Shown here: positions 7,622 through 15,737 of the stretch, one piece after another
How the letters are laid out: each line of letters opens with the position of its first letter
Numbering within the stretch: position 1 is the first letter of the stretch
Assembly (NCBI GenBank): GCA_024331095.1
Contig: JANDJE010000019.1
Coordinates: forward strand, 1-40,293
Direction of reading: 5' to 3'
DNA: 40,293 bases
Origin: Nitrospira sp.
Lineage (GTDB): Bacteria; Nitrospirota; Nitrospiria; Nitrospirales; Nitrospiraceae
Translations under genes and position numbers: made by a program
The notes under the pieces: model-generated
The model's input: only the letters and a program-made list of their open reading frames with translations
The model's database searches: none
Told to the model about the DNA's origin: nothing

Positions 7622-7852
7622 ATGGATTCAGCAGCTGCAGCATTGTTGGGAATGGGGTTGGCGGCGGCGGGATTTGCCGGAGCCGGGGTCGGCATCGGGT
7701 ATATTTTCGGGAAAATGATCGAAGCGGTGGCGCGTCAACCGGAAGCCGAAGGCCGGGTCGGGAAGTACATGTGGATCGGCTTCGCGCTGGTGGAAGCCAT
7801 TGCGTTGTACGGCTTGGTCATCGCGTTCATTATCATGGGGCTTCGCAAGTAG
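7622..7852 (+). CDS. atpE: F0F1 ATP synthase subunit c
   Basis: A 76-residue hairpin of two membrane helices. Helix 1 has the glycine-rich packing motif AGAGVGIGYIFG (20-31), the polar loop is ARQPE (37-41) and helix 2 carries the ion-binding carboxylate E58 in FALVEAIALYGLVIAF. The residues next to E58 (VEAIALYG) look like the proton type, without the Gln/Ser/Thr set of sodium-binding rings; this is inference. ATG 7622 is chosen over an in-frame ATG-like codon at 7589 because it follows GGGAGG (7605-7610), gives a normal-length subunit c and removes an 11-residue polar extension. Confidence 0.95.
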   Translation: MDSAAAALLGMGLAAAGFAGAGVGIGYIFGKMIEAVARQPEAEGRVGKYMWIGFALVEAIALYGLVIAFIIMGLRK

Positions 7853-7867
7853 AGGCAGGTTTAAGGT

Positions 7868-7905
7868 TTCAGCCTGTGCGGAGCGCGACTCCGGTCCAGG
7901 CTGAA
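7868..7905 (+). promoter_or_regulatory. Strong intergenic hairpin between atpE and atpF
   Basis: TTCAGCCTG (7868-7876) pairs perfectly with CAGGCTGAA (7897-7905), and inside it CGGAG (7879-7883) pairs with CTCCG (7889-7893), giving a two-tier stem in the 70-base atpE-atpF gap. There is no following T-run, so it is not a classical terminator. A processing or mRNA-stabilising element that keeps atpE mRNA more abundant than its neighbours is the likely role; subunit c is needed in many copies per complex. Confidence 0.5.
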
Positions 7906-7922
7906 TCCTCCTGAAGCAAAGG

Positions 7923-8429
7923 ATGCCGCAGTTCGAATCGCATTTTTTCTCTTCTCTGATTTTCTGGGAAATCGTTTCATTCGCGATTTTGTTTTTCATC
8001 CTGTACAAGTATGCCTTTCCCGCAGTGTTGAGCATTCTTGAGGAGCGGGAGCGGAAGATCAAGGACAGTTTGGATCAAGCCGAGCGACATCGGTCGGAGG
8101 CGGAACGGACGCTGAGAGAGTATGAAGCCAAATTGGCAGCCGTCTCCAAGGAAGCCGAGACCATGTTGGCGGCGGCCAGGGAACGGGCCCAGCGTCTCAT
8201 GGAAGAAAATGAGCAGCGGATGACGGCGGAAGCCGAACGGATCAAAGGGGATGCCATGCGTGAGATCGATCAGGAACGACGGCGGGCCGTCCAGGAAATT
8301 CGGACGCAAACGACCGAATTGGCTCTCCTCGTCGCCGAGCAGGTTCTCCAGCGCAGCATGACCGACGCCGACCATCGACGGTTGGCGGACGAAGCGCTCG
8401 CGGCCTTGTCAAGATCGTCCCACCGATGA
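7923..8429 (+). CDS. atpF: F0F1 ATP synthase subunit b
   Basis: A 168-residue protein with one N-terminal membrane helix (about residues 9-33, SSLIFWEIVSFAILFFILYKY) followed by a long charged right-handed coiled coil (EERERKIKDSLDQAERHRSEAE onward in blocks) and a C-terminal TELALLVAEQVLQRSM segment that contacts the delta subunit. It is the peripheral stalk joining F0 to F1. Only one b gene is present, so a homodimer is expected. The gene ends the operon: the next gene is convergent, so delta, alpha, gamma, beta and epsilon are encoded elsewhere. Confidence 0.95.
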   Translation: MPQFESHFFSSLIFWEIVSFAILFFILYKYAFPAVLSILEERERKIKDSLDQAERHRSEAERTLREYEAKLAAVSKEAETMLAAARERAQRLMEENEQRMTAEAERIKGDAMREIDQERRRAVQEIRTQTTELALLVAEQVLQRSMTDADHRRLADEALAALSRSSHR

Positions 8430-8442
8430 TCGCTGAAACGGG

Positions 8443-8472
8443 AGGGGGAGTCAGCGCAGGCTGACTCCCCCT
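8443..8472. terminator. Bidirectional terminator-like hairpin between atpF and larE
   Basis: AGGGGGAGTCAGC (8443-8455) and GCTGACTCCCCCT (8460-8472) form a perfect 13-bp stem with a 4-base loop, placed exactly between convergent atpF and larE and overlapping the larE stop codon (8451-8453). No long T-run follows on either side, so termination may be Rho-assisted or the hairpin may protect both 3' ends. Confidence 0.6.
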
Positions 8473-9260
8473 GTTCGATACCCCTCCAAATCCAGCGTGA
8501 CGAATCCGAAGCCAAGCCCTTTCAAGGCGGAGCTGATTCTTTGACAACGTTCGGGGTCAAGAAAAGCGGCCATTTCCTCGGGATCGACTTCAATCCTGGC
8601 GATGTTGTCATGAGCGCGGACGCGAACGTGGCGAAATCCTTCTTTGTGGAGAAGCGTTTCGGCTCGCTCGATTCGACCGAGTGTTTCGATCGTGATCGGT
8701 GTGCCGCGCGGGATTCTGGATGAAAGACAGGCGGCCGCCGGTTTGTTCCAATTGGAAAGCCCAAGCTCTTTGGCAAGGACTCGAATGTCGGCTTTTGACA
8801 GCCCGGCATCGACGAGCGGGCTGCGGACCCCCCATTCATGAGCCGCTGTGATGCCGGGCCGATCGTCCGAGAGGTCGTCCAGGTTGGTGCCGTCAATGAT
8901 CTGGACGCCGGAGCCCGCTTGTCGCAGAGTTCCCAGCAGTCGATAGAGATCCGATTTGCAGTGAAAACAACGGGTCGCGTCGTTTCTGACGAACTCCGGG
9001 ATCTTCAATTGATCCGTCTGCACGATCGTGTGAGGCGCGCCGATCTCCTCGGCGACACGTCGGGCCTGTTCGAGCTCGATGGCGGGAAATGTGGGAGACA
9101 CGGCCGTAACGCCGACCGCTTTGTCGCCGAGCTGCTCGTGAGCGATTTTCAGAAGGAACGTGCTGTCGATGCCGCCGGAATAGGCCACCAACACGGAGCC
9201 CATGTCGGACAGGACGGTTCGGAGACGGACGAGTTTGCCCTGAAGGTCCGCGCCGCGCAT
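8451..9260 (-). CDS. larE: LarE-family ATP-dependent sulfur transferase
   Basis: A 269-residue protein from ATG 9260; the open frame continues upstream to 9404 but that part overlaps the preceding M16 gene. It has the PP-loop ATP pyrophosphatase motif VAYSGGIDSTF (25-35), SPTFPAIELEQA, a CFHC pair (C98, C101), DGTNLDDL, GVRSPLVDAGLSKADIR and the active-site cysteine segment AAACLSSRIPRGTPIT (C178). LarE adenylates and sulfurises the pyridinium dicarboxylate precursor of the nickel-pincer nucleotide cofactor; some members sacrifice their own cysteine sulfur while those with three cysteines can use an Fe-S cluster. The two extra cysteines here are compatible with the second type, but I cannot prove it. 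larB and larC are not in the window. It is the last gene of a run rlmN-M16-M16-larE. Confidence 0.85.
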   Translation of the reverse strand: MRGADLQGKLVRLRTVLSDMGSVLVAYSGGIDSTFLLKIAHEQLGDKAVGVTAVSPTFPAIELEQARRVAEEIGAPHTIVQTDQLKIPEFVRNDATRCFHCKSDLYRLLGTLRQAGSGVQIIDGTNLDDLSDDRPGITAAHEWGVRSPLVDAGLSKADIRVLAKELGLSNWNKPAAACLSSRIPRGTPITIETLGRIERAETLLHKEGFRHVRVRAHDNIARIEVDPEEMAAFLDPERCQRISSALKGLGFGFVTLDLEGYRTGGVSLR

Positions 9261-9286
9261 GTGCCGCTCACAATGACGAGGGTACG

Positions 9287-10699
9287 CTACTGGCGCACTT
9301 TCGCTTTGGCGATGTCGCCGACGACGACGAGCGCGTAATGCCGGGGATTGAGATATTGTTTGGCCACCCGCTGCACGTCTTCTTTGGTCACGCGCTCGAT
9401 CCACCTCGGATACTGAGTCAAGTAATCAAATCCTAACCCGAAAAACTCCACCTGCGCCAGCAGGCGCGCGAGCTTCGCCGTCGTATCAAAACGCAAGGGA
9501 AAGCTCCCCATGAGGAACGATTTGGCGTCGGCAAGCTCCTGATCGCTCACCGGAGCCTCGCGCATGGCCTTGATCTCCGCCAGCACTCCGCTGATCGCTT
9601 GGTTCGTCGTGTCCGTCTTGGTTTGAAGACTCACCCAGAATGAGCCGGACATCGCCCGAGCGTCGTAATGGCTCGTGATGCCGTAGGCCAGTCCTTGTTT
9701 ATCTCGGATGGTGTCCATGAGCCGGGACGAAAATCCTCCCGCCCCGAGAATATGGTTCATGACCGTGATCGCATAAAAGTCCGGATTCGTCCGGCTGACG
9801 CCTCCGTGACCGAGCACGATCGTGGATTGGGTCAAATCTTTGTCGATGAGCCGGACGATTTTCTTGTCGATCACGGGCGGTTTCTTGGCCGGTCGAGCGG
9901 GTACCGGCCCCGGCTTCCAGGCGCCGAAATGGGAGTGGACGAGCGCCGTCGCCTCCTCTACGGTGAGGTCACCGACCACGACAAGAATCGTTTGGTTGGG
10001 GAGATACTCCCTCGCGTAAAAATTTTTCACGTCGCGCAGCTCAAGGCGAGGCAGCGTCTCCTCCAAACCGATGACCGGCCATTGATAGGGATGATGCTGA
10101 AATACCATTTGGTTGAACGTTTTCATGGCGAGGCGGCCGGGGTCGTCGTTCTCGCCGACGATTTCTCCCGCAATCTGAGCGCGAACTCGTTCGAATTCCC
10201 GCTGAGGGAACGTCGGATGCAGCAAAACGTCCGAGAGAATCGCAAAGCCGAACTCGGCGTCTTTCTTCAGCACGCGCATCGAAGCGGTCGTAAAGTCTTC
10301 GGCGGCGGCGATCTCCAGCGAGCCTCCGACGAAATCGATCTGCTCGGCCAGTTGCTTTGATGAGCGGGTCGTCGTGCCCTCGTCCAGCAGGCTGGCCGTC
10401 AAATTCGCCAGGCCGGCCTTTTCCGGTGGATCGTGAGCGGAGCCGGCCTTGATGAGGGCGTGGATTTCGACGATGGGCAGATCGTGTTGCTCGAGCACCA
10501 CTAGCGTCATTCCGTTGGAGGTGACGGTCTTGATCGGGGAGAGCTCCGCGGCAAAGAGGGAACTTGCTCCCGCCAAGACGGTGATGGCCGTACACAATCG
10601 GGCGATTTTCCAGGCGATCTTCGGGAGCCTGAGTATGCCGAGCACAGGTGGCGGCGGGCCTGAACTGGGACGTCCGAGAGTCGGGCGATGGTGAGACAT
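9287..10699 (-). CDS. M16-family peptidase-like protein without the zinc-binding motif
   Basis: A 470-residue exported protein: a long N-terminal leader with hydrophobic stretch (ARLCTAITVLAGASSLFAAE) and two M16 domains, the N-terminal half (about 55-260) and the C-terminal half with GGFSSRLMDTIRDKQGLAYG and the final VAKQYLNPRHYALVVVGD. Where active M16 enzymes have HxxEH this one reads GLANLTASLLDEG, so both zinc-binding histidines and the catalytic glutamate are missing. It therefore is probably the non-catalytic partner of the preceding gene, as in two-gene bacterial M16B pairs and in mitochondrial processing peptidase. It starts 9 bases after the active subunit. Likely a periplasmic heterodimer that digests small unfolded peptides. 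Confidence 0.9.
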   Translation of the reverse strand: MSHHRPTLGRPSSGPPPPVLGILRLPKIAWKIARLCTAITVLAGASSLFAAELSPIKTVTSNGMTLVVLEQHDLPIVEIHALIKAGSAHDPPEKAGLANLTASLLDEGTTTRSSKQLAEQIDFVGGSLEIAAAEDFTTASMRVLKKDAEFGFAILSDVLLHPTFPQREFERVRAQIAGEIVGENDDPGRLAMKTFNQMVFQHHPYQWPVIGLEETLPRLELRDVKNFYAREYLPNQTILVVVGDLTVEEATALVHSHFGAWKPGPVPARPAKKPPVIDKKIVRLIDKDLTQSTIVLGHGGVSRTNPDFYAITVMNHILGAGGFSSRLMDTIRDKQGLAYGITSHYDARAMSGSFWVSLQTKTDTTNQAISGVLAEIKAMREAPVSDQELADAKSFLMGSFPLRFDTTAKLARLLAQVEFFGLGFDYLTQYPRWIERVTKEDVQRVAKQYLNPRHYALVVVGDIAKAKVRQ

Positions 10700-10708
10700 G
10701 CGTCGAAC

Positions 10709-12091
10709 CTATGACCGGCGATGAGGTGTCGGCACCGAGGAAAAAGATTGCTGCTGTTTTGGAGGGACCGGCACGAGAATGCCCACGGTTCGATTGTCCG
10801 CGTTGAGATAGCTCCTGGCGACACGCTGAATATCCTGCGCGGTGACCGAGCGGATACGTTCCAGGAATTGGTTCCCCCACTGCCAGCCTGCTCCGATGGT
10901 TTCAGCTTCCCCGAGCATCATGGCGCGGCGGAAATTTGAATCTTGCTCGAAGACATGAGCGGCCTCCAGTTGATTCTTGGCCCGTTGCAACTCGACCTCG
11001 GTCGGAAGTTCTTTCTGAAGACGGGCGATCTCGCGCTGAAGAGCCTCTTCGACCGCGTCGGTCTTCGCACCGGGGTTGACCACCGCGTAACAGTAAAAAA
11101 GGCCGGGATCCGCTTGCAGAGGATTATAGTCCGCGCCGACCGCGAGCGCGCTCTTCTGTTCGTACACCAGGCTTTGATACAGACGCGAGCTTTTCCCCTT
11201 CGACAACATCGTTTCGAGCAGGCTGAGGGCATAGGAATCTTCGCTGGAATGGTTGGGAACATGAAATCCCATCATGACGAACGGGAGTTGCGCCTCCCGC
11301 TTCAGAACAAACCGTCGTTCACCCCGCTGAGGGGGTTCTTCAGAAAGTGTCCGGCCGGGAGAAGGCCCTCTCGGAATCGGCTCGAAAAGGGTTTTGATGG
11401 TCTGGATGAGGACATCCGCTTTGAAGTCCCCCACCACGACGAGCGTGGCGTTGTTGGGAGAATAATATGTATCGTAGTGGCGTTGTAAGTCCTCCAGCGA
11501 CATGGCGTCCAGGTCGGAAAACCACCCGATCACCGGCCAGTGATAGGGATGGCTCAAAAAAGCTTGTGCGAACAAGATTTCCACGAGCGCGCTCTGCGGG
11601 TCGTCCTCGATTCGCAACCGCCGCTCCTCTTTGACGACGTCCCGCTCCGTTTGAAACTCATGGGGATCGAGCAGCAACCCCTGCATACGGTCCGCCTCGA
11701 GTTCCAAGGCCAGCTCGATGCGGTCGGCCGCCACGTTCTCAAAATATGCGGTGAAGTCTTGACCGGTAAAAGCGTTGTCGATTCCGCCGTTCTTGCGTAT
11801 GAGGCGGGAAAATGCGCCTTTCGGGTACTTTGCCGTCCCTTTGAACATCATGTGCTCAAGCATGTGGGAAAGGCCGGCCCGTCCCATGACCTCGTTTCGG
11901 GAACCGACCTTGTACCAGATCTGCACGGTGGCGACGGGCGCTTTCGGAGCCTCGACCAGAAGCACCTTCATGCCGTTCGACAGGACGTGTTCATGGGGCT
12001 CAACGGCGAGCGCCCGAGAAGAAGCGAGGGGAAAAAACAACGTCGCGAAGAGGCAAAGGAGCAGGTGGAGATGAAAAGCCGGAGAGATCAT
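10709..12091 (-). CDS. M16-family zinc metallopeptidase (pitrilysin/insulinase type), active subunit
   Basis: A 460-residue exported protein with a signal peptide (residues 1-29, HLLLCLFATLFFPLASSRALA). The N-terminal M16 domain contains the inverted zinc motif HMLEH (H76, E79, H80), preceded by GRAGLS and followed by the downstream glutamate in ELALELEADRM. The substrate-side RLYQSLVYEQKSALAVGADY lies in the C-terminal domain (PF05193). It would cleave short or unfolded peptides in the periplasm. The next gene downstream is a related protein lacking the zinc ligands, so the two likely form an active/inactive pair. rlmN lies 23 bases upstream on the same strand, suggesting a common transcript. 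Confidence 0.92.
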   Translation of the reverse strand: MISPAFHLHLLLCLFATLFFPLASSRALAVEPHEHVLSNGMKVLLVEAPKAPVATVQIWYKVGSRNEVMGRAGLSHMLEHMMFKGTAKYPKGAFSRLIRKNGGIDNAFTGQDFTAYFENVAADRIELALELEADRMQGLLLDPHEFQTERDVVKEERRLRIEDDPQSALVEILFAQAFLSHPYHWPVIGWFSDLDAMSLEDLQRHYDTYYSPNNATLVVVGDFKADVLIQTIKTLFEPIPRGPSPGRTLSEEPPQRGERRFVLKREAQLPFVMMGFHVPNHSSEDSYALSLLETMLSKGKSSRLYQSLVYEQKSALAVGADYNPLQADPGLFYCYAVVNPGAKTDAVEEALQREIARLQKELPTEVELQRAKNQLEAAHVFEQDSNFRRAMMLGEAETIGAGWQWGNQFLERIRSVTAQDIQRVARSYLNADNRTVGILVPVPPKQQQSFSSVPTPHRRS

Positions 12092-12114
12092 GCTGAATAA
12101 CGGGCAGCCTCATG

Positions 12115-13194
12115 CTAACAACGGGATTCCAGGGGTGTCAAGCAGACCGATCCGCCACCGTCGGCAAGGTTCCCTAACTGTCCGCAGGCTCCCAGTACGT
12201 CTCGTCCTCTACTTTTGCGAATAAAAGCGTCGATACCTCCTCGGTGGAGGAGGGTTTGAAAGTGAAGCACGTCACAATCCGACGGCCGTTGAAAACGACT
12301 GCCCGGGAATTCATTGAACGGAATCAGATTCACCTTGCAGTGCAGGCCGCGAAGCAATGCCGTCAATCGTCGGGCGTCGGCCGGTTGATCGTTCACGCCG
12401 GCCAGCAGGACGTACTCGAATGTCAATCGCCTATTGGGTGATCCGGGATATTTTCGACAAGCCGCCAACAGTGATTCGAGGGACGCGATGTCGCTGGCTG
12501 CCGGCATCAGCGCCCGGCGTTGGGCCTCGGTCGTTGCGTTGAGCGAGACGGCGAGATTGACGCCGAGCGCCGCGACTTTTTCGAGGCGGGACGCCAATCC
12601 CGCCGTTGAAACGACGATGCGCCGGGGCGACCACCCCAGGCCCCACGATTTGTCGGTCAAACTCGTGATGGCGAGCTCAAGTGCATCGTAATTGGCGAGC
12701 GGTTCCCCCATCCCCATGAAGACCAGATTGGTAATCCGCTCGTCGGCGTCCAGCCAGTCTTGAGTGGTCAGGACCTGGTCGACGATTTCATGGGCCTTGA
12801 GGCTTCGACGCAGCCCCATGGCGCCGGTCAAACAGAACGCGCAATCCAACATGCAGCCGACCTGAGTCGAGACGCACAAGGTCAAGCGATCTTCATCCGG
12901 AATCAAGACCGCCTCAATTGTCAGTCCATCGTCCAGGGTGAGAAGCAGTTTGCGTGCGCCGTCGTCGGATGGGAGCACCGTGCAACGGGTGGCTCGGCGG
13001 ATGACCGCGATTTCGGCCAATATCGAGCGGTCTCGGATAGAGAGGTCGGTCATGTCGCCGATTGCGCGCGCGCGCCGCCGGTAGAGCCAGCGAAGGATCT
13101 GTTTGGCTCGATAGGCCGGCCACCCCAGCCCATGGACGAACTCCGCCATCTGAGGTTCGGTGAGGGCGAGTAAATTGATGGGCGACTCAGGCAT
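12115..13194 (-). CDS. rlmN: Dual-specificity 23S rRNA/tRNA adenine C2-methyltransferase
   Basis: A 359-residue radical SAM enzyme from ATG 13194 (MPESPINLLALTEPQM). The frame is open to 13314, but the extra 40 residues look non-coding and cross the promoter at 13231. It has the N-terminal RlmN helical domain (YRAKQILRWLYRR), the radical SAM cluster CMLDCAFC (C114, C118, C121), GMGEPLANYD, the FEYVLLAGVND segment, NLIPFNEFPGS and a C-terminal GACGQL with the resolving cysteine. RlmN methylates A2503 of 23S rRNA and A37 of a subset of tRNAs. A Cfr-type A2503 C8-methyltransferase is the closest alternative, but the motif spacing is that of RlmN. It probably heads the operon that continues into the two M16 genes and larE. 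Confidence 0.95.
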   Translation of the reverse strand: MPESPINLLALTEPQMAEFVHGLGWPAYRAKQILRWLYRRRARAIGDMTDLSIRDRSILAEIAVIRRATRCTVLPSDDGARKLLLTLDDGLTIEAVLIPDEDRLTLCVSTQVGCMLDCAFCLTGAMGLRRSLKAHEIVDQVLTTQDWLDADERITNLVFMGMGEPLANYDALELAITSLTDKSWGLGWSPRRIVVSTAGLASRLEKVAALGVNLAVSLNATTEAQRRALMPAASDIASLESLLAACRKYPGSPNRRLTFEYVLLAGVNDQPADARRLTALLRGLHCKVNLIPFNEFPGSRFQRPSDCDVLHFQTLLHRGGIDAFIRKSRGRDVLGACGQLGNLADGGGSVCLTPLESRC

Positions 13195-13230
13195 CGGCCG
13201 AGACGTCAGTTCATTGTGTCGGCAGAGCCT

Positions 13231-13258
13231 ACCATAGAAAGATAGCGAGTGAAACCAA
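13231..13258 (-). promoter_or_regulatory. Putative promoter of rlmN and the following operon
   Basis: On the minus strand TTGGTT (13258-13253), a 16-base spacer and TATGGT (13236-13231), about 36 bases before the rlmN ATG at 13194. Both hexamers are moderate matches. Confidence 0.4.
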
Positions 13259-13324
13259 CGTGTTTGATGTCTGATGGCGCGATGGAGGCGGCGGCAAACT
13301 GCTTCTCTTCTCATCGCAACCGTA

Positions 13325-13330
13325 TATAAT
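13325..13330 (+). promoter_or_regulatory. Consensus -10 element at the start of the slt gene
   Basis: A perfect TATAAT lies 7 bases before ATG 13338 and overlaps another in-frame ATG at 13329. No clear -35 is seen at 16-18 bases upstream (CTTCTC region), nor a Shine-Dalgarno sequence. Transcription would begin near 13337, making ATG 13338 the start of a leaderless mRNA and ruling out ATG 13329 for this promoter. Confidence 0.5.
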
Positions 13331-13337
13331 GCCCCTT

Positions 13338-15674
13338 ATGACCGATTGGACCGATCGTCTGTTGTGCAGGCTGACCCGGCATGCCGGCATCACGCTGGGT
13401 CGGGCGGCGCTATTCGTCGTCGTGGCCGGTTTCACTTCTCCTTTCAATGCCTATTCGGCTCAGGCGGTCAGCGACGATCTGCACCAAACCGACCGGTGTG
13501 AGGTGGCGGAGGATTGTTTCGCGATGGCCGTCCGGCCGAGGGAACGGTTGGGAGCTGCGCTGACGAAAGATCAGGTGACGGCGCTGAAGCTTGAGCGACT
13601 CCGTCAGGTCATGGAGCGGTTTCCGTCGTCGCTGTGGGCCAAGCGGGCCGGGCTGCTCTCCGGTGTCATGCTGATCGATCGGAATCCGGCCGCGGCGCTT
13701 CCCTATCTTCAAGCGGCCCAACGGGATTTCCCGGTCATCGAGGACTACGTCCGATATTGGATCGGCGAAGCACTGTTGTCACTGGGCGACGCAAAGGAAG
13801 CGGCACTTATATTCGACTCGGTGTCGCAGGCCGTCCCCGATTCCAATTTGCTCCCTCAAGCCGTTTTGCGCGCGGGGGAGGCTTGGTATCAGGTCTCCGG
13901 TTGTCCTGAGGCGATTGATCGGCTCACCAGAGCGGTCGTCCTTGGTCGCACTGAGAAAGATCCTGGAGTCGCCCAGGCCTGGCTTCGATTGGCGGACTGC
14001 TATCTGCGCACGGGGCAGCCGGCCGAAGGGAAGGAGGCCTTGGTAAAAGTCTGGGTTGGGTTCCCTCAGACGAGGGAAGCGAAACAGGCGGAATCGCTCC
14101 TTACGGCAGGAATAGGGGGGGAGTCATGGATGCCCAAACCGGAAGATTTTTATGCCAGGGCGCAGGTGTTGCTGGGGCAAGCCTTGCATAAGGAAGCCAT
14201 TGAGGAGCTGAAGCGGTTTCTCGATAAAGACCCGCCCTCCCCTCTTCGCGGTGAGGCCAAACTCAAGTTGGGCGTTGCTCAGGTGCGACTCAAACTCTAT
14301 GAGCAGGCGCGGGAGACGTTTCAAGAGCTGGCCGAAGGACGGACGACACATTCCGGTGAGGCGACGGTGTGGCTGGCACGGGTCTACCTTCGACAAGGGC
14401 TCGGCGACAAGTTGTTAGATCTGAGCCGCAAAATCGCCAAACGGAGTCTGTCCGTCGAGCAGAAAGGACAAATCAACCTGTTCGCCGGGATCTGGCTGGA
14501 GGATCAGGCCCAGTTTGAGGAGGCGATTGCGCAATATAGGCAAGTCGCTCAAACGGGGGAGCCGGCCGCTCAACGTACCGAGGCGCGTTGGCGACAAGGC
14601 TGGGTCCTCTATCGAATAGGACGATATCAAGCGGCGATCGACGTATGGCGGTCGATCGTCGAACGACCGAACGGCGAGTGGGAACCGCAGGTGCTCTATT
14701 GGATCGCGCGGGCTTGTGGCCACGTCGGAAGCTCGAATGCGCAGGAAACCTTCCAGCTCCTCTGCGATCGCTATCCCTACACCTACTATTGCCAACTGGC
14801 GCAGGGACGCGCGGAAATTTCCGTCAGGGCCCCTACGGGTCAGGAACGACGGCCGGAGGAGGCTGCCGCCCTTCTCGCCTCGCTTCCTTCTGCTTCACCG
14901 GACCGTGATCAAATGCCGGGGCAGAACGAAACGAGTCGGTCGGAGATCGAACGGCAGCCCGCCTACCGCCGGGCTGCCGAGTTGAAGGCATTGGGGCTTG
15001 AGCAGGATGCGGTCAGGGAACTCACCGCGTTGACGGATAGGTACGGCAATGACCCTGCCGCCGTGGCCTCGTTGTCGGTCATGCTGAGCGAGGCCGGGGC
15101 GTACCATCACGCCTTGAGGCTTGTCCGGAGCAGGTTCCGGGACAGACTGGAGCGAGGCGGCGGCACCGTCGTTGATGATGGCTTGTGGAACGCGGCCTAT
15201 CCGACGGGGCTGATTTCCGCGATCACCATGCAGGGCGTCGACGGAGTCGATCCTTTCCTGGTTGCGGCCATCATCAGGGAAGAAAGTCAGTACGATTGGC
15301 GGGCGGTATCCCGTGTGGGCGCCATCGGGTTGATGCAGGTCATGCCGGCCACCGCCAATGAAGTGGCTCGGCGCCATCGTCTCCCCGACGTCACGCGGGA
15401 TGATCTGTTCGATCAGGAGACCAATATCCAGATCGGAGTTCGGTACATCGGGCAGTTGCTCGCTCGGTTTTCCGGCAATCTGGTGCACGCCGTCGCGGCT
15501 TACAATGCCGGTCCCATTGCCGTTGAGAGTTGGGTCGTGGCGTATCGGGGACGGAGCGACGACGAATTTGTCGAATTGATCCCCTTCCAAGAGACGAGGC
15601 AATATGTCAAGCGGGTGCTCCGTAGCTACAAGGAGTATGTTCGCCTGAACAGCCTTCAGAAGCCCGTTTCTTGA
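13338..15674 (+). CDS. Soluble lytic murein transglycosylase with helical-repeat (TPR-like) domain
   Basis: A 778-residue exported protein. Residues about 10-40 are a signal peptide. The middle (about 60-560) is a superhelix of TPR-like units (for example ALPYLQAAQRDFP, AALIFDSVSQAVPDS, YEQARETFQELAEG, QAAIDVWRSIVERP). The C-terminal SLT domain begins at VDPFLVAAIIREESQYDWRA in pieces, with the catalytic glutamate E649 in REESQ, then GAIGLMQVMPATA, NIQIGVRYIGQLL and HAVAAYNAGP. This is the Slt70-like architecture: the toroidal helical body threads glycan strands into the C-terminal active site, cleaving peptidoglycan exolytically in the periplasm. It is longer than E. coli Slt (about 645) because of extra repeats. 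The TGA stop is embedded in the -35 element of the zapB-zapA promoter. Confidence 0.93.
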   Translation: MTDWTDRLLCRLTRHAGITLGRAALFVVVAGFTSPFNAYSAQAVSDDLHQTDRCEVAEDCFAMAVRPRERLGAALTKDQVTALKLERLRQVMERFPSSLWAKRAGLLSGVMLIDRNPAAALPYLQAAQRDFPVIEDYVRYWIGEALLSLGDAKEAALIFDSVSQAVPDSNLLPQAVLRAGEAWYQVSGCPEAIDRLTRAVVLGRTEKDPGVAQAWLRLADCYLRTGQPAEGKEALVKVWVGFPQTREAKQAESLLTAGIGGESWMPKPEDFYARAQVLLGQALHKEAIEELKRFLDKDPPSPLRGEAKLKLGVAQVRLKLYEQARETFQELAEGRTTHSGEATVWLARVYLRQGLGDKLLDLSRKIAKRSLSVEQKGQINLFAGIWLEDQAQFEEAIAQYRQVAQTGEPAAQRTEARWRQGWVLYRIGRYQAAIDVWRSIVERPNGEWEPQVLYWIARACGHVGSSNAQETFQLLCDRYPYTYYCQLAQGRAEISVRAPTGQERRPEEAAALLASLPSASPDRDQMPGQNETSRSEIERQPAYRRAAELKALGLEQDAVRELTALTDRYGNDPAAVASLSVMLSEAGAYHHALRLVRSRFRDRLERGGGTVVDDGLWNAAYPTGLISAITMQGVDGVDPFLVAAIIREESQYDWRAVSRVGAIGLMQVMPATANEVARRHRLPDVTRDDLFDQETNIQIGVRYIGQLLARFSGNLVHAVAAYNAGPIAVESWVVAYRGRSDDEFVELIPFQETRQYVKRVLRSYKEYVRLNSLQKPVS

Positions 15675-15699
15675 CAAGCGGTCGCAGAATTTTTATAGT
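15671..15699 (+). promoter_or_regulatory. Sigma-70 promoter of the zapB-like/zapA unit
   Basis: TTGACA (15671-15676, perfect consensus), a 17-base spacer and TATAGT (15694-15699). The expected start is near 15706, giving a leader of about 30 bases before ATG 15738. The -35 contains the stop codon of the upstream slt gene. Confidence 0.75.
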
Positions 15700-15737
15700 G
15701 CGCCTCGATCGCGGAGAATGAGGGAATCGGTGCCGTC

